From Hoyosella rhizosphaerae (GTDB taxonomy: Bacteria > Actinomycetota > Actinomycetes > Mycobacteriales > Mycobacteriaceae): a DNA stretch of 64,000 nt. The stretch lies in assembly GCF_014643175.1 (NCBI RefSeq), contig NZ_BMJH01000003.1, positions 496,001 to 560,000 on the forward strand. Reading direction: 5' to 3'. A program made the position numbers and the translations under genes. Positions 11,101 to 19,585 of this stretch are shown piece by piece; positions within the stretch are counted from its first letter, which is position 1; each line of letters begins with the position of its first letter. The notes under the pieces were generated by a model. It did not search any database. It saw only the letters and a list, made by a program, of their open reading frames with translations, and was not told where the DNA came from.

Positions 11101-13105
11101 CGATTGTTTGCGTTATGTAGCGCCGTTCAAGTAGCTGCCGGTATGTGCTGTCGAGATATGGTGCTGCGTACGCTGCGGCCTGACGGGAGTCGCTGAACAT
11201 GAGTAGCTTTCGGCCACCACCAACATTGTCGGCTGCTTCGCCGTCGCTCACCGGCAGGTTTTGGTACAGCGCTGTCGCTAGCACAGAAAGTGGTGCGTCT
11301 TGGCCGAGGTGTAGGCGGCGGATTTTCTGGCCAACTGGGGTGCTGCCCCCGCATGCGGTGCAGCTGCGGAGTTCTCGTTTTCGGTGGTCGTGCTTGCGGA
11401 CTCCGCGGATGGTTCCGTCACTACAGTCGCGCACTGGGCAGCTGGAGATTAGTGTCCGCGACAGGTACCCGCACCCGGTGCAGAGCCATGCTTCGCCGGT
11501 GGCCGTGTCGGCGCTTTCTGCGTCAAGCGTTGCGTCATCGTCGTCGACTACGTCATCGTGGTCAGATAGCAGCAACCAGGTTGCTTGCACGTCCGGTTTG
11601 CTCGTGGGAATGAAATGTTGGCGGCCGCTTCTTTTTTCTACGTCACCGGCAAGGTACACAGCACCGCATGTCACGCAGGTACCAAACTCAAAGCATGCTT
11701 TTTCGCATGATGGGCAGATTTCGTGACGGCCTAGTTGGACGTGTGGACCGCTGGCGGAGAAGCAAGAAAACACACCTTCTGTGGAGCGAACGAACATGTG
11801 GTATCGGGCCGAAATCACGGGTACCCCTGTGTTATCGGTGATTTCGCTGCCGAGTTCCACGAGGGCTTCGAGCCTGGAGGTGCCATTGGGGTCGCCTGGC
11901 CAGAGTGCCTCACAAATATCGTCGACGGACTGTGGCCCTTTGGCTAGCAGTGCTCGTAATTGTGAGGTGGACTCTTCTTGGTGCAGTGCTTCGTCGGGTT
12001 GACTGATGCCCGACAGCTGCTGAAGTTGAGCAGCGCGTTGGTCAGGGTTGTTGACTAGTTGAAAAAGCGTCGGATCGTCAAGGGTTCCCCAGGTTGAGGC
12101 GGAGCGTCTCACTACTCGGCTGGGCAGCACCAAGTCTTGTTGCGATGGATCTTTTTTGTTGTATTCGAATTTTTCTCCGAACAACGAGCGCGCGAATCGC
12201 ATCACTTCGTGGGGTGCACCGTCAAGTGATGCGGAAGTGGCGATGCACTGCATGGTTTGCCCGCGGGCAACTCGGTCACGAAGTCGACGCAGTAGGAGGC
12301 CCACTTCGCCTCCTTGTGCTCCGTCGTAAACGTGCGCTTCGTCGAGTGCGATGAAGCGCCATGATCCGCTGTGTTGCCCTTCGAACAGGTCCATGTCATC
12401 GGGGCGAAGCAACAGGTACTCAAGCATGGCGTAGTTGGTGAGAAGGATGTGCGGCGGATTGGCGCGCATTTCTTCTCGGCTCAGCAGCTCATTCGGCAGA
12501 ATGGGCTGCCCTGGGTTTGTTGCCTTGAAATACCGTTCTGCGTCTACACGTTTTGGTTTGGTTTCGCCGGTGTAGCGCCCGAAAGTTATTTCGGGTACTC
12601 CGCTTAGCAGTGCTCGCAGTCGCTTGACTTGGTCGTTGGCGAGTGCGTTCATCGGGTAGAGGAGGAGTGCGCGCACGCCTGGACCAAGTTGGCCGTTGGC
12701 GTGCTCGGTGAGCAACGAATTGAGGATCGGAATGAGGAAGCTTTCGGTTTTACCGGATCCAGTGCCTGTGGTGACGACGACGTTGCGGCCAGCGACTACC
12801 TTTCGGATGGCTTGTTCCTGGTGCTTGTACAGCGGTCGGTCAAGCGGAAGTGACACGCTGTCGAGATTGGCTACTTGACTGTGTAGTACGCCTTCCTCGA
12901 TGAGTTCGCTGATCGATTTTCCCGGTTCGTACGGAGGTGTTAGCTCAAGGATCGGGCCGCGGGTGAGGTGCTTTGTGGAGTTAACCTCAGCTGCAAACGC
13001 TTTTGCCAGATCGGCTTCGCGCGGGGTGATCAGTGTTTTTATGTAGCGTTTGTAGGCGCCTTCGATGTCGCTGCTGGTGCGTAGCGGGTCGAGTCGGTTA
13101 TGCAT
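8162..13105 (-). CDS. DruE/DrmA-like DEAD-box helicase with DUF1998 (MZB) domain
   Basis: A 1647-residue SF2 helicase. It starts at ATG 13105 after TAGGAG and overlaps the end of the upstream gene by 8 bp, showing translational coupling. Walker A (TTGTGSGKTES) is near residue 115, DEAH (LDEAHVYDG) near 253, and motif VI region (YVQRAGRAGRRAG) near 1035. Several CxxC pairs in the middle probably bind zinc. The DUF1998/MZB signature (LFDTVPGGAGAA, then CDCGEETSCYGCLRSHRN) lies near 1475-1530. The last 80 residues look like a degenerate Vsr-like module. Size and architecture fit DruE, the hallmark of Druantia, or an extended DISARM DrmA. Paired with the 1142-residue protein upstream, it resembles a Druantia type III pair (DruH-DruE). 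The DEAD/DUF1998 assignment is firm; the system name is inference. Confidence 0.88.
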   Translation of the reverse strand: MHNRLDPLRTSSDIEGAYKRYIKTLITPREADLAKAFAAEVNSTKHLTRGPILELTPPYEPGKSISELIEEGVLHSQVANLDSVSLPLDRPLYKHQEQAIRKVVAGRNVVVTTGTGSGKTESFLIPILNSLLTEHANGQLGPGVRALLLYPMNALANDQVKRLRALLSGVPEITFGRYTGETKPKRVDAERYFKATNPGQPILPNELLSREEMRANPPHILLTNYAMLEYLLLRPDDMDLFEGQHSGSWRFIALDEAHVYDGAQGGEVGLLLRRLRDRVARGQTMQCIATSASLDGAPHEVMRFARSLFGEKFEYNKKDPSQQDLVLPSRVVRRSASTWGTLDDPTLFQLVNNPDQRAAQLQQLSGISQPDEALHQEESTSQLRALLAKGPQSVDDICEALWPGDPNGTSRLEALVELGSEITDNTGVPVISARYHMFVRSTEGVFSCFSASGPHVQLGRHEICPSCEKACFEFGTCVTCGAVYLAGDVEKRSGRQHFIPTSKPDVQATWLLLSDHDDVVDDDDATLDAESADTATGEAWLCTGCGYLSRTLISSCPVRDCSDGTIRGVRKHDHRKRELRSCTACGGSTPVGQKIRRLHLGQDAPLSVLATALYQNLPVSDGEAADNVGGGRKLLMFSDSRQAAAYAAPYLDSTYRQLLERRYITQTIADPRFEDEEISVDYLARMVAKRASTHGHFRDDVVGPDRVSQAATWVASELVATDVRKSLEGVGILRTTLKRPEGVKPPRPLTNAGLTEDQAWGLLEELVDTMRHQGAVTLPDDVDPKDDRFAPRLGPIYLRYNGSDAKRKILSWLPTRGTNRRINYLTRVFSAINSPLGARETLEKCWEFIRAQTSWITDSHHLSVGVVSQVDHRQLRLDSGLSSVWYECSACRRITARSIAGVCPGLGCEGNLESFTPPTQENDENHYRYLYRTLNPAPLSAKEHTAQWTSEEAAEIQNDFVKGVLNVLSCSTTFELGVDVGDLQAVVLRNMPPRTANYVQRAGRAGRRAGAAALVLTYAQRRSHDLTKFADPISMIAGTMRVPWVPIENERISRRHAHSVAISAFWRHAKSADGSLWKTSSEFFGDGKNKPSIVNDLEAYLTPVPNEITTALNQILPEPVKNELGVDTQAWVPKLVDLLRCVEAEVQADISEFNKMIDEAAAARRFGAARQLEQTLKTVETRQLIGYLATKNVLPKYGFPVDTVELRTLHAADSTGAKLKLDRDLSLAIYEYAPGNEIVAGGKLWRSRGVYRVPGKDLVKHEYRICVECDRFESAINLPDEQGACECGSTKPRTKLSYIVPEFGFVADRKTESVGSAPPETRWHGSTHVHDLGDEVADTLWPSPNGTEVHIRSGTRATMVAISEGPAKGFYVCESCGWAGPKGRQAPKTHERPTTGDSCGRTSLSLRSLGHEYQTDIAEFTFSSLVFAAEHIDDWLSALYALLEGASEHLEISRDDIDATLSWSKKGLRSLVLFDTVPGGAGAAKMITENFQDVLYKAYLRVKNCDCGEETSCYGCLRSHRNARHHDQLSRRGALHLLELIGISAAGVPVSSQWQSQLEYVAERDLRDLLRLVAQSGVPAPEVGAEVGVRNDIYWPIEALWKDRELAVVTDEVTDRDDWLKRNGYTVLRHPQMTADDLLAALAHTPK

Positions 13106-16100
13106 GGGTGGCTCCTACAAGGTCGCCGTGGGCGAGGTGAGTGGTGATCGCTTCTGCGGTCAGTAAGTCGGTGAGGGTGAGTTGGGGGCATAGGGTGGCG
13201 AGTTCAGCCCAATCTTGCAGTGTTTTGTCGCTGAGCGTCCCCGCGGGCAGTTGATTGTGCGCTTCGAGTCGCGCCGCGAGTGCCAGTGTGAGGGAGTTTA
13301 GTGGGATCCACACCCATGGGTTCATGAAGAGGCTGAGGTTTCCGTAGTCTCCTGCACGCACGTCTGTGATGTCACCGAGGATTGTGTTGAAGGATCTGAG
13401 TGTTACTCGAAGTCGTGTCGTTTCTGTGTTGAGCCGTGCGCAGGCGGGGTTTTCAGCCCATTGTTCGCGGTGGGGAAATACTTGTCCTATGTCGGCGGTA
13501 CGTGTGTCGATGTCGAGTAGCGCCCCTGGTACGACCTTCGCTTCTTGAAATGCGATGTTCAGTTGTTCTGGCCTCATCTTGTGGAGGTGCGCAGTGTTTG
13601 GGCCAAATCTTCCGTGTTTCAGCGTTGAGGCGTTTCCGTCTCGCAGGAGATTCAGTAGCGTGTCGCCACCAATTTCTGCTAGTTCTGAGACGATTTCTTT
13701 CTTTCTGTCGGGGACTTGAGTTGTGCGTAGTTCAGCTATGAGCTGCATGGCGGTAGCCCACGGTGTTACTAGGGATCTGCGTGATTGGGTGATTGCCGGC
13801 AGCGCGGTGCATACCAGGCCCGATCGAATAAGCAGTTTCGGTTGTTTCTCGGTATCGATGTTGCTGCGGCTGAGGGCTTCGATGGCGGCGTAGGGATCGC
13901 GCCGCAGAAGGCCACCGATCTTCGACACGAACCATTGGCTATCAACGGCGTTCGTTTGGGATGCCCGATGAAGCATTGCTGTCCAAAGCTCGGGCCGAGG
14001 TGACGATTCCACTAGTTGGCGGCCTTCGCCGATCAGGACCTGTGACAATGTGGTGAGGACTTCGTCGGTATCGGTGAACCACCCTTGTTGATCAAATCGA
14101 GTGGCGTCTTCGGGTGGCGTGCTTGGCGCTTCTACCGGCATCCACGGATCGTCAATGACAACTCGCGCCCATAGCGGGCCGCAGTTTCGAAGTTCCGAGG
14201 GAAGATCGTAGGTGGACTTTAGTAGCGCGGCCGTGTGCGGGTGACGCCAAGGTGCGGCTTCGGTCCATATTTGGACGGTGGCGCCATCGACCTCGGCGAG
14301 GTTTTCGAATGTAAGAGTGCCCTCCTTTAGCGTGATACGTGAGCAGAGCGTTTCTGGTCGAACGTGGACTAGCGGCAGGAGCGTGGTTTCACCGTATGGT
14401 GTGCGCACGACAGCCATGAGGTTCCCGTTGGGGTATGCGTGCGCTGTGGAAGAGAATCGGCCTAGAGGAAGGTCGAATGTGTCGCTGTGTTCGCGATACT
14501 CGGGCGTCTCCTGTTGTTTCGTTTCTTTCGCGGCATTGCGGTATTCAACCCAGCAGTCGAACTCGTACTCGAAGGAGGTTGGGATACGGAATGAAAGGAC
14601 TCGTACGCCTTTGGCGATCTCGTCGGCGCTGATCACTGGCGGCAATGCTGACCACGTTGCACGTTTACCAGGTTGATCGAGGCGGATTGAGAGGTGCGGT
14701 GGTCGTACTACGAATCGGTCTGAACCGTCAGGGTGGTCTATACGAAGTGGGTGTGACAGGTCCTCGGCCAGAAACTTCATCGTCGCTGGCACAGGAACAT
14801 TCGATGACGACGCAGATTCAATCTCTACGCTGACCGGAGTGAGACCATTGTCATGTGGTGTGCGAATCTCTACCGGCATCTCGATGCTGATGCCTTCGGC
14901 AAGGTTGATTGTTCTGCGCAAGTTTGAGCCAAGCGGACCGTGGATTGCGATATCGAATGTTCCGACGAGAGGTTCTTGTGTTTCGAAGATGTCTGCGGCT
15001 GCATAGTCATCGGTCGCGTCATAGACCACGGTGTTCCAGTTGTCGGTGCGGGCTCGGCGGCTCATGACTTTCCACTGGGTGGTCACAGATGACGGTGTCG
15101 GTGGAAGCCCGACGACTGGACGTTCGCCATAAACTGTGGCTTTGCCGACTGTTAGCAGTCCGCGGATTACACTTCCATCCCGAATGTCCGGTACCGCGGT
15201 TTGCTGCACTGCTCGAGTTGAACCGAACTTTCCGTTGTACCTTAACGCCAAGGCTTCACCCTGCTCGATGCTCACCAGAATCAGTGACCATCCGGCCCAA
15301 CCAACAGGCGAACCTATATCGGTACAACCGCTCAATGGTTGCTGAGTCCGCGCATCCACAAGTTCAGCGGCTTTGGGTAGAACGGCGTAGAACTGGGTTG
15401 TAGGGAGCGGCTGGTGTGGTCCGATCAAGTGTCCTCCCGCTGAGAACACCACCAGCGGATCATTACTGTCGACGAACACCCACCCAAATGTCCGTTCGAG
15501 TGTTTCGTGCTCCGCCGTTACGCGACGAACCGGCGACAAAATGTCCACAGTTTCGAACGCGCTATCTGTGTCGAGTCCGAACCAGTCAGCCTCGACGGCC
15601 ACTTCCGTTGTGTCGCCATCTAAGGACACCACCCAGGGTGTGTCGCTGTTGTCGGGCGGCGCGGGCAAAACAAGCTGAATCGAATTCTCAGCCACATTGA
15701 ACTTGATGCGTGGCGCACGAAGGGCGGCACTGCCAGTCCTCGTTGATCTCTGCGAAGTGCGCGAAACTTCTAAATCAGACAGGATTTCCGCAATACCTCG
15801 GAACATCATGGGTGGTAGCCCCGAGTTGTCCGCCAAAGCCTCGACGCGATCGTTCCAGTTGTCGGACGCCTCAATGCGCTCCACAACCAGGGCAACAATG
15901 CGGTCCACAATGTCAATGGCAATGCTGCCGCCGTACAGAATGAAGTTTTGTGCAGGAACGTCGAGTCGCCCCAACCTGGACTCGCGGTGTTTATCGAGCA
16001 ACCAATCAACCAGGGCGGCACCACTTTCTTCACCGCCACGGTACAAATGCTCAACAATCAAATTTACGAGGTCAGCCAAGCAATAGTTGGGGATGCCCGC

Positions 16101-16526
16101 TTGCATCGACACTTTGTCAACAGGCCGCCTGATCTCCGGGAACTGATCGAGTTTGAAACCTTTGATGAGCTTCGGAATCGCTTGTCGTAGGTCATTTTCG
16201 ATTGCCTGGGCGCGTTTCAGGCCAAGTTTGTCGAAGTACTCATCCCAGTATGCATTTTTGCCATAGCCTGTCGCGGCGTGACCAACAAGGGTGGCCAATG
16301 CGGCACCTGGAAACTTTTTGACGACTTCTGTTGCCGTGTACTTGTGCACGCGCATGTAGGCGCCGAGTGTGCTGCCAAAATCGTAGAAGAGCGCTTCAGT
16401 CTGGTCAGGGTCAAGATTTACCTCTAGCGCGAGAGTGGCTGCTGCCAGTTGTTTGCGTAAGTCCGCATCGATATCTGTAAGCCGCTGACGAACTTCATTG
16501 ATCGTCCCTCCACGTACCATCGCCAC
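13098..16526 (-). CDS. Large protein of unknown fold, partner of the DUF1998 helicase (DruH-like candidate)
   Basis: An 1142-residue protein starting at GTG 16526, with AAGGGG 5 nt upstream. I recognise no catalytic motif. The N-terminal quarter is mostly helical (a conserved-looking GHAATGYGKNAYWDEYFDKL near residue 80). The centre, about residues 270-750, is rich in predicted beta strands. The C-terminal third is helical again and resembles a scaffold. It is the first gene of the minus-strand operon and overlaps the DUF1998 helicase by 8 bp, implying a stoichiometric complex. In Druantia type III a large uncharacterised protein, DruH, precedes DruE in the same way. Similarity to DruH is a positional argument only, because I cannot align the sequences here. 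Confidence 0.7.
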   Translation of the reverse strand: MAMVRGGTINEVRQRLTDIDADLRKQLAAATLALEVNLDPDQTEALFYDFGSTLGAYMRVHKYTATEVVKKFPGAALATLVGHAATGYGKNAYWDEYFDKLGLKRAQAIENDLRQAIPKLIKGFKLDQFPEIRRPVDKVSMQAGIPNYCLADLVNLIVEHLYRGGEESGAALVDWLLDKHRESRLGRLDVPAQNFILYGGSIAIDIVDRIVALVVERIEASDNWNDRVEALADNSGLPPMMFRGIAEILSDLEVSRTSQRSTRTGSAALRAPRIKFNVAENSIQLVLPAPPDNSDTPWVVSLDGDTTEVAVEADWFGLDTDSAFETVDILSPVRRVTAEHETLERTFGWVFVDSNDPLVVFSAGGHLIGPHQPLPTTQFYAVLPKAAELVDARTQQPLSGCTDIGSPVGWAGWSLILVSIEQGEALALRYNGKFGSTRAVQQTAVPDIRDGSVIRGLLTVGKATVYGERPVVGLPPTPSSVTTQWKVMSRRARTDNWNTVVYDATDDYAAADIFETQEPLVGTFDIAIHGPLGSNLRRTINLAEGISIEMPVEIRTPHDNGLTPVSVEIESASSSNVPVPATMKFLAEDLSHPLRIDHPDGSDRFVVRPPHLSIRLDQPGKRATWSALPPVISADEIAKGVRVLSFRIPTSFEYEFDCWVEYRNAAKETKQQETPEYREHSDTFDLPLGRFSSTAHAYPNGNLMAVVRTPYGETTLLPLVHVRPETLCSRITLKEGTLTFENLAEVDGATVQIWTEAAPWRHPHTAALLKSTYDLPSELRNCGPLWARVVIDDPWMPVEAPSTPPEDATRFDQQGWFTDTDEVLTTLSQVLIGEGRQLVESSPRPELWTAMLHRASQTNAVDSQWFVSKIGGLLRRDPYAAIEALSRSNIDTEKQPKLLIRSGLVCTALPAITQSRRSLVTPWATAMQLIAELRTTQVPDRKKEIVSELAEIGGDTLLNLLRDGNASTLKHGRFGPNTAHLHKMRPEQLNIAFQEAKVVPGALLDIDTRTADIGQVFPHREQWAENPACARLNTETTRLRVTLRSFNTILGDITDVRAGDYGNLSLFMNPWVWIPLNSLTLALAARLEAHNQLPAGTLSDKTLQDWAELATLCPQLTLTDLLTAEAITTHLAHGDLVGATHA

Positions 16527-16690
16527 AGCATCCCCTTTACTCGTAAAAGCCTAGAGGGATAGTGGCAGAGAGGTATGACACATTTCTGACGAATCCCTAT
16601 TTCCCGTAACAGTTCTTGGGCTTCGCTCACCCTGCTTACCACTAGGATCGTAGAGTTCATGTATACGCAAACGATCAGGGGGATCAACCA
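16527..16690. promoter_or_regulatory. Shared divergent promoter region of the two defence operons
   Basis: These 164 bp lie between the GTG starts of the two divergent operons and must contain both promoters. The plus-strand gene has AGGGGGA just before its GTG, and the minus-strand gene has AAGGGG. I see no perfect palindrome and no gene for a dedicated regulator. The individual -10/-35 boxes cannot be assigned with confidence. Confidence 0.5.
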
Positions 16691-19582
16691 GTGACGGTGC
16701 TGAAATCCGATACTCAACAACAGGATTCCAGAGTGTTCACCGCTGCACCTGGTTCTGTCGTGGTTGTCCGGGATGAGGACTGGTTGGTTAGTGCTGTCGA
16801 ACCCGCCACGGACGGATTTTTCGTCCATGTGATCGGTTTGTCTGAGTTGGTTCGCGACACAGCAGCAACCTTCTCTACGGCTCTCGACGATATCGTTGAG
16901 TCAGATCCCACTGATGTCGATGTGGTGGCGGACGATTCTCCGAAGTTCCGCCGGTCGCGTTTGTGGCTGGAGGCGATACTTCGCAAGACACCAATTGCCG
17001 TGTCTGATCCTTCGCTTTCTACGGCGCACCGTGGCTTAGCGAATCATTTGGATTACCAGTTCAAGGCGGTTCGGCAGGCGCTGGATCCGGATAAGCTCCG
17101 ACCGCGCATTCTGCTGGCTGATGCGGTGGGGTTAGGAAAAACCCTTGAGATCGGCATGATCTTGGCTGAGCTTGTTAGGCGTGGTCGTGGTGATCGTATT
17201 TTGATTGTGACGCCGAAGCACGTACTTGAGCAGATGCAGATGGAGTTGTGGACCCGGTTTGCGTTGCCGTTTGTGCGGCTTGATAGCACCGGCATTCAGC
17301 GTATTCGCCAGGTTTTGCCGGCCAACCGGAACCCGTTCACGTACTACAAGCGGGTCATCATCTCGATCGACACTTTGAAGAGTGACCGGTATATCGCGCA
17401 TTTGCAGAAGCAGCGCTGGGATGCGGTGGTGATTGACGAGTCTCATAACGTCACGAATACAGCTTCGCAGAACAATCGTCTCGCACGTTTATTGTCCTCG
17501 CGCACGGATGCTTTGATCCTTGCATCGGCCACTCCGCACAACGGCAAAAAGGAATCGTTCGCTGAGTTGGTGCGGATGCTTGACCCAAGCGCTGTGAGTC
17601 CCGAAGGTGAGCTGGACCTCAAGCAGGTGGCGAAGCTGGTGATTCGCCGTCACCGTCATCACCCAGATGTGGCGAGTGAGGTAGGTGCCGATTGGGCGGA
17701 ACGGCAACCTCCCCGCAACGTCACTGTGGAAGCGTCTGCTGTTGAGGATGAGATTGCCCGCGAACTTGAACACACGTGGTTGTGGCCGGAGTCGGGCATG
17801 AACCCGTACTCGGGGAAGAACAAGTCGTTGTTCCCGTGGATTCTCGCCAAGGCCTTCTTGTCATCCCCCGCGGCCCTAGCTCAGTCAGTTGATGAGCGCC
17901 GCAAACGACTCGACAAGTCTGATTCGTCTACACACCGTGAGCGACAGGCATTGGATCGACTTGCAGACCTCACCAATAGTGCTTTGGCGCAGCGCTCTGC
18001 GAAGTACGAGGCCCTGCTTGCCCACCTGAAGAAGATCGGTGTTGCGAAAAACAGCGATCGCCGCGTGGTGGTGTTCGCGGAACGCGTTGCCACGTTGGAT
18101 TGGTTGGCCGAGACCCTCCGCAAGGATATGAAGCTTGGCGACGGGCAGGTGATGGTGCTCCACGGCGGGTTGAGTGATCAGGACCAGCAGGAGATCGTGG
18201 AGTCATTCAAGTTGGAGTCTTCTGCCATCCGTGTGCTCGTCACTGGTGACGTTGCCTCCGAGGGCGTGAACCTTCACACCCAGTGTCATCACTTGGTGCA
18301 CTACGACATTCCGTGGAGCCTCATCCGAATTGAGCAGCGCAACGGTCGCATCGACCGGTATGGGCAAAAGCATCGCCCGGAAATCACCACGTTGCTGTTG
18401 GTTCCGTCCACGGAACGCTTTGGTGGTGACATCCGGGTGCTCACACGCCTGGTGGAGCGTGAGCACGAGGCGCATACCGCGTTGGGTGACTCGGCCTCAC
18501 TGATGGGCACCTATGACGTAAAGGCGGAAGAGGAAGCCGTTCGGAAAGTCTTGGCTGGGGAGTCTCGGCTTGATGATGTGGTCCGCACAGTTCAGGAAGT
18601 GACCGAATCGGGCGGGTTGGACGCGTTTTTCGCTGAGCTCGCCGGTGGCGATTTCTTCGACGAGGACGAACCGTCAGCCCCCGATCTTGCTACTGAATCG
18701 GCAGCTGGTGTGTACCCGACGGAGTTCGCGTTTCTCGCTGATGCGCTCGACGAGTTTAAGATCACCCCCCACCTGCCACCGCCGAATGGGGTGAGCTGGA
18801 AGGTTCACGAGCGGCAATCCATTGCCAGCCTGGTGCCGCCGCACGATCTTCGTCAACGCCTCGAAGTGCTGCCCCAGTCCTATTTGAGGGACAGGAAAGT
18901 GACCGAAACATACAAACTCGCCCTGACGCGGCTTCGCGGCGAGGAGGAGTTGAAACAAGCTCGAAGTGGACAGTCCACGTCGACATGGCCGGAGGCTCAC
19001 TATTTGGCGCCGCTCCATCCAATCATCGATTGGGCTGCCGACCGGGCGCTGGCTGAGTTAGGTCGCAACCAGATCTTCGCGGTGCGCGGCGACGTAGACA
19101 TGGTTACGGTGCTTACACAAGTGACGCACACGAATACACGTGGGCAGGTAGTGGCAGCGTCTTACTACACGGTGGTTTTTCCTGATCCCCAAAACCCTTC
19201 GGGGCGTTTCGCGATGCCGCACTCATCAGCAGCCTCCGCTGTGGCAGCACTTGGTTTATCAGACGTGAACCCCGGCAACCTCAAGGATGTAAACACGTTG
19301 CGAAATCTCGTTTCAGCCGCAGTGCAGGCAGCTGATTCCGCAGCCGATCAGCAGGCCGACGCGATCCGTCAGGAAACCCAGGAGCGCGTCGACGAGTGGC
19401 TGCACCGGTCGAGGCGATGGATGCGAGAAGCCGACGCGCTGGTCAAACGCAAAGATCTACAGGAACGAACAAGGCGCATCTCGGAAGAACAGGAACTCGC
19501 ACAAGCAATGAACCCAGATCGTCGCCTCAACCGACCCCTCATTGTGGTTGTGCCTCAAAACTTTCACGCGGCGGGAGCGTAA
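16691..19582 (+). CDS. SNF2-family helicase, DISARM DrmD-like
   Basis: A 963-residue SNF2/RapA-type ATPase starting at GTG 16691 with a strong ribosome-binding site (AGGGGGA). The DNA-translocase motifs are all visible: motif I (DAVGLGKTLEIG) near residue 140, DESH box (VVIDESHNV), motif III (LILASATPHNGKK), and the C-terminal lobe with LVTGDVASEGVNL and RNGRIDRYGQKH. The last 250 residues are helical and highly charged, as in DrmD. It is followed after 3 bp by an adenine methylase, the same gene order as class 1 DISARM (drmD-drmMI-drmA). Known DrmD proteins are required for anti-phage activity of class 1 systems. No start or frame anomalies are seen. Confidence 0.88.
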   Translation: MTVLKSDTQQQDSRVFTAAPGSVVVVRDEDWLVSAVEPATDGFFVHVIGLSELVRDTAATFSTALDDIVESDPTDVDVVADDSPKFRRSRLWLEAILRKTPIAVSDPSLSTAHRGLANHLDYQFKAVRQALDPDKLRPRILLADAVGLGKTLEIGMILAELVRRGRGDRILIVTPKHVLEQMQMELWTRFALPFVRLDSTGIQRIRQVLPANRNPFTYYKRVIISIDTLKSDRYIAHLQKQRWDAVVIDESHNVTNTASQNNRLARLLSSRTDALILASATPHNGKKESFAELVRMLDPSAVSPEGELDLKQVAKLVIRRHRHHPDVASEVGADWAERQPPRNVTVEASAVEDEIARELEHTWLWPESGMNPYSGKNKSLFPWILAKAFLSSPAALAQSVDERRKRLDKSDSSTHRERQALDRLADLTNSALAQRSAKYEALLAHLKKIGVAKNSDRRVVVFAERVATLDWLAETLRKDMKLGDGQVMVLHGGLSDQDQQEIVESFKLESSAIRVLVTGDVASEGVNLHTQCHHLVHYDIPWSLIRIEQRNGRIDRYGQKHRPEITTLLLVPSTERFGGDIRVLTRLVEREHEAHTALGDSASLMGTYDVKAEEEAVRKVLAGESRLDDVVRTVQEVTESGGLDAFFAELAGGDFFDEDEPSAPDLATESAAGVYPTEFAFLADALDEFKITPHLPPPNGVSWKVHERQSIASLVPPHDLRQRLEVLPQSYLRDRKVTETYKLALTRLRGEEELKQARSGQSTSTWPEAHYLAPLHPIIDWAADRALAELGRNQIFAVRGDVDMVTVLTQVTHTNTRGQVVAASYYTVVFPDPQNPSGRFAMPHSSAASAVAALGLSDVNPGNLKDVNTLRNLVSAAVQAADSAADQQADAIRQETQERVDEWLHRSRRWMREADALVKRKDLQERTRRISEEQELAQAMNPDRRLNRPLIVVVPQNFHAAGA

Positions 19583-19585
19583 CTC

